Assembly: GCA_028749115.1 (NCBI GenBank)
Contig: JAQURD010000001.1
Coordinates: forward strand, 152,218-216,217
Origin: Acidobacteriota bacterium
GTDB lineage: Bacteria; Acidobacteriota; Aminicenantia; Aminicenantales; Saccharicenantaceae
DNA: 64,000 nucleotides
Reading direction: 5' to 3'
Position numbers and translations under genes: made by a program. Of this stretch, positions 62,098 through 64,000 are shown one piece after another (the first letter of the stretch is position 1; the number at the start of each line of letters is the position of its first letter). The notes beneath the pieces are model-generated. The model was given only the letters and a program-made list of their open reading frames with translations, was not told where the DNA came from and searched no databases.

Positions 62098-64000
62098 TTA
62101 TCTTATAATCCGCCTTGAGTACCTGAAGACAGCGGGCACAAACCTGCGGGTAATCAGGATCCTCACCAACAGTGGTTGAAAAATTCCAGCACCGTTCACA
62201 TTTCTGTCCGGCTGCCCGGCCTACCATGATTTTCAATTCATTAGTAGAGACCGGTTCAACGCCGACCGCGGAAACAATGAAAATCATGGGTAAGTCTGGC
62301 CAGAATTCAGCTAACAGATCAAAATCCCCGGGCGGTGCTTGAATGACAATCTGTGCCTCCAGCGAATTTCCCACCAGTTTGTCTTCCCGCGCCTTTTCTA
62401 GTTCTTTTTGAACTTCAGCTCTTATGTGCAGCAACCGCCCAACCTTCTTCATACTGTCATCAGCCAGCCAGGCCTTTTTCTCTTCAGGAAAAGTGCTAAG
62501 ATGAACCGACTCTTCTTTTCCAGGGTAAGCCGGCATGACCTCCCAGGCCTCTTCACTGGTAAAAGGTACAATTGGAGCCATCAGGCGGAGAGTATTATTT
62601 AGAATTTGAAACATAGCTGTCTGCCCGGAACGCCTCTCAGCCGACCTGGTTCCAGAGCAATACATCCTGTCTTTTATAACATCAAGATAAAATGCGCTCA
62701 GGTCAACAGTAAAGAAATTATAAAGAGTATGAAAAACAATATGAAATTCATATTGATCATAAGCTTCCACCACTCTACTGGCCACCTGATGCCCTCTCTC
62801 CAGGATCCAGCGGTCAAGCCAGTGAAGTTTCCCGGAAGGAATCATGTCCTCAGCCGGCTTAAAATCAGACAGATTGCCCAGAAGAAACCGCCAGGTATTT
62901 CTAATTTTCCTGTAAGCTTCCACCAGGCGCTGAAGAATTTCCTGGCCAAAGCGAGCGTCCTCTTTATAATTGAGCATGGCTACCCAGAGCCTCAATATTT
63001 CAGCACCATGCTGCTTAATGATTTCTCCCGGTTCAATAACATTGCCAAGCGATTTAGACATGGCCCGACCCTGTTCATCTAATACAAAACCATGGGTCAG
63101 GCAGGTTTTAAAAGGCGAGCCCCGGCGTGCCCCCACGCCAATCACCAGGGAACTATTAAACCAGCCGCGATACTGGTCATGTCCCTCGACATAGAGATCC
63201 GCTGGCCAGGGAAGTTCCGGCTTTTTTCCCAGCAGGCCATGACTTGCTCCGGACTCAAACCAGACATCGAGAATATTATTTTCTTTTCTGAACTGGCTTG
63301 AATGGCACACCGGACATTTTGTCTCTGGAGGCAGCAGTTCAGAAGCTTCTTTCTTAAACCAGGCATTTGATCCTTCTTTCTCAAAAATATCGGCTACAAA
63401 ATTGGTCGTGCGCTCATCCGCCAGAATCTGACCGCAGTTTTCACAATAAAAAGCAGGAATGGGGACTCCCCAGGACCTCTGTCTGGAAATGCACCAATCA
63501 GGCCGAGCGGACATCATATTGGCTATTCTTTCCTCGCCCCAGTATGGAATCCACCTGACTTTTTTTATCTCATCAAGGACATTTTCCCTCAGGTTGCTTT
63601 TATCCATAGAAATGAACCACTGTTCGGTTGCTCTGAAAATAACCGGATTTTTGCATCTCCAGCAATGGGGATAGGAGTGGCTGATTTCGTCTGTCTTAAG
63701 AAGTGTCCCTTCCTTTTTCATATCTTCAATAATCAGGGCATTGGCCTGGAAAACGTTCATCCGGCTATATTTTTCCACCTGAGGTAAAAACTTACCTTCC
63801 TCATCCACAGGCGTATAAATATCAAGCCCATAGGCCAGTCCAGTCAGATAATCATCATAACCGTGACCTGGCGCGGTATGAACGCAGCCGGTTCCATCCT
63901 CCAGGGTGACATAATCAGCCAGGACAAGCAGAGACTCACGATCAATAAAAGGGTGTTTTGCCTTGAGGCCTTCCAGCTTCCTCCCGGGAAAAACCGCTAG
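62087..64000 (-). CDS. ileS: Isoleucyl-tRNA synthetase, C-terminal part (cut by window edge)
   Basis: The frame continues open to base 64000, so the track's start at 63808 is internal. Seen beyond that: VTLEDGTGCVHTAPGHG, part of the editing (CP1) domain. The catalytic end has AMSKSLGN (KMSKS variant with A for K), SWGVPIP and the helical anticodon-binding domain (IVPFTSEEAWEVMP). The C-terminal zinc module CERCWNFSTTVG...CARC is complete. The 5' part with HIGH lies outside the window. Confidence 0.95.
   Translation of the reverse strand, partial: LAVFPGRKLEGLKAKHPFIDRESLLVLADYVTLEDGTGCVHTAPGHGYDDYLTGLAYGLDIYTPVDEEGKFLPQVEKYSRMNVFQANALIIEDMKKEGTLLKTDEISHSYPHCWRCKNPVIFRATEQWFISMDKSNLRENVLDEIKKVRWIPYWGEERIANMMSARPDWCISRQRSWGVPIPAFYCENCGQILADERTTNFVADIFEKEGSNAWFKKEASELLPPETKCPVCHSSQFRKENNILDVWFESGASHGLLGKKPELPWPADLYVEGHDQYRGWFNSSLVIGVGARRGSPFKTCLTHGFVLDEQGRAMSKSLGNVIEPGEIIKQHGAEILRLWVAMLNYKEDARFGQEILQRLVEAYRKIRNTWRFLLGNLSDFKPAEDMIPSGKLHWLDRWILERGHQVASRVVEAYDQYEFHIVFHTLYNFFTVDLSAFYLDVIKDRMYCSGTRSAERRSGQTAMFQILNNTLRLMAPIVPFTSEEAWEVMPAYPGKEESVHLSTFPEEKKAWLADDSMKKVGRLLHIRAEVQKELEKAREDKLVGNSLEAQIVIQAPPGDFDLLAEFWPDLPMIFIVSAVGVEPVSTNELKIMVGRAAGQKCERCWNFSTTVGEDPDYPQVCARCLQVLKADYKINEN

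Overview
The window looks like a chromosomal segment of a Gram-negative, peptide- and amino-acid-using heterotroph. Gram-negative envelope signs are two BamA/D15-type barrel proteins, a lipobox lipoprotein, lgt/lspA, and an mre-rod wall cluster. Mid-range GC, many exported peptidases and uncharacterised families that I associate with Candidatus Aminicenantes (OP8) or a related Acidobacteriota-like lineage suggest that placement. This is inference from gene content only; no 16S rRNA gene is present.

Layout. 1-7.3 kb: the 5' part of dnaX, an EamA exporter, a DUF6600-type lipoprotein, ornithine aminotransferase, homoserine dehydrogenase bracketed by two tRNA-Ser genes, tadA, and a BamA-like barrel protein. 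7.3-12 kb: a divergent redox locus. The minus arm has a polytopic 4Fe-4S protein, a tiny CXXC membrane protein and an unknown small protein. The plus arm has two FAD dehydrogenase subunits resembling sarcosine oxidase / HcnBC / hydroxyproline dehydrogenase. 12-21.2 kb (minus): GH20 hexosaminidase, DUF2892, DUF4342, DUF2207, a PilZ protein, and a 1020-residue HExxH/beta-propeller/barrel fusion. 21.2-29 kb (plus): an SPL-type radical SAM protein, then a probable peptide-catabolism locus (ion-transporter-superfamily permease, a 53-aa membrane peptide missed by the ORF track, an M14-like exported enzyme, tandem C69 dipeptidases, DUF6305). 29-32 kb (minus): an unknown helical protein, a serine hydrolase and a CBM9-like exported protein. 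32.5-38.7 kb: a BCAT-like protein, a POT peptide transporter, an M24 aminopeptidase, an AspRS-like asparagine synthetase, a structured intergenic region and a WbqC protein.

38.7-46.6 kb (minus): mreB-mreC-mreD-mrdA-rodA followed by a TIGR03960/DUF2344 radical SAM fusion. 46.7-51.6 kb: OPT oligopeptide transporter, def-fmt, an M23 endopeptidase, and a single-domain EF-Tu-like protein. 51.6-57.4 kb: an SDR, then acnB diverging from icd-mdh across what look like overlapping -35 boxes. 57.4-64 kb (minus): the ileS-lspA-lgt-rluD cluster, an EF-G paralogue, and a start-less protein-like ORF.

Together the two peptide transporters (POT, OPT), C69, M14-like and M24 peptidases, two aminotransferases, an amino-acid-oxidase-like complex and a TCA block fit growth on peptides with carbon entering the TCA cycle. 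The least explained parts are the divergent redox locus, the DUF6305/C69 locus, the structured region at 37.4-38.0 kb and several sub-60-codon or start-less ORFs.
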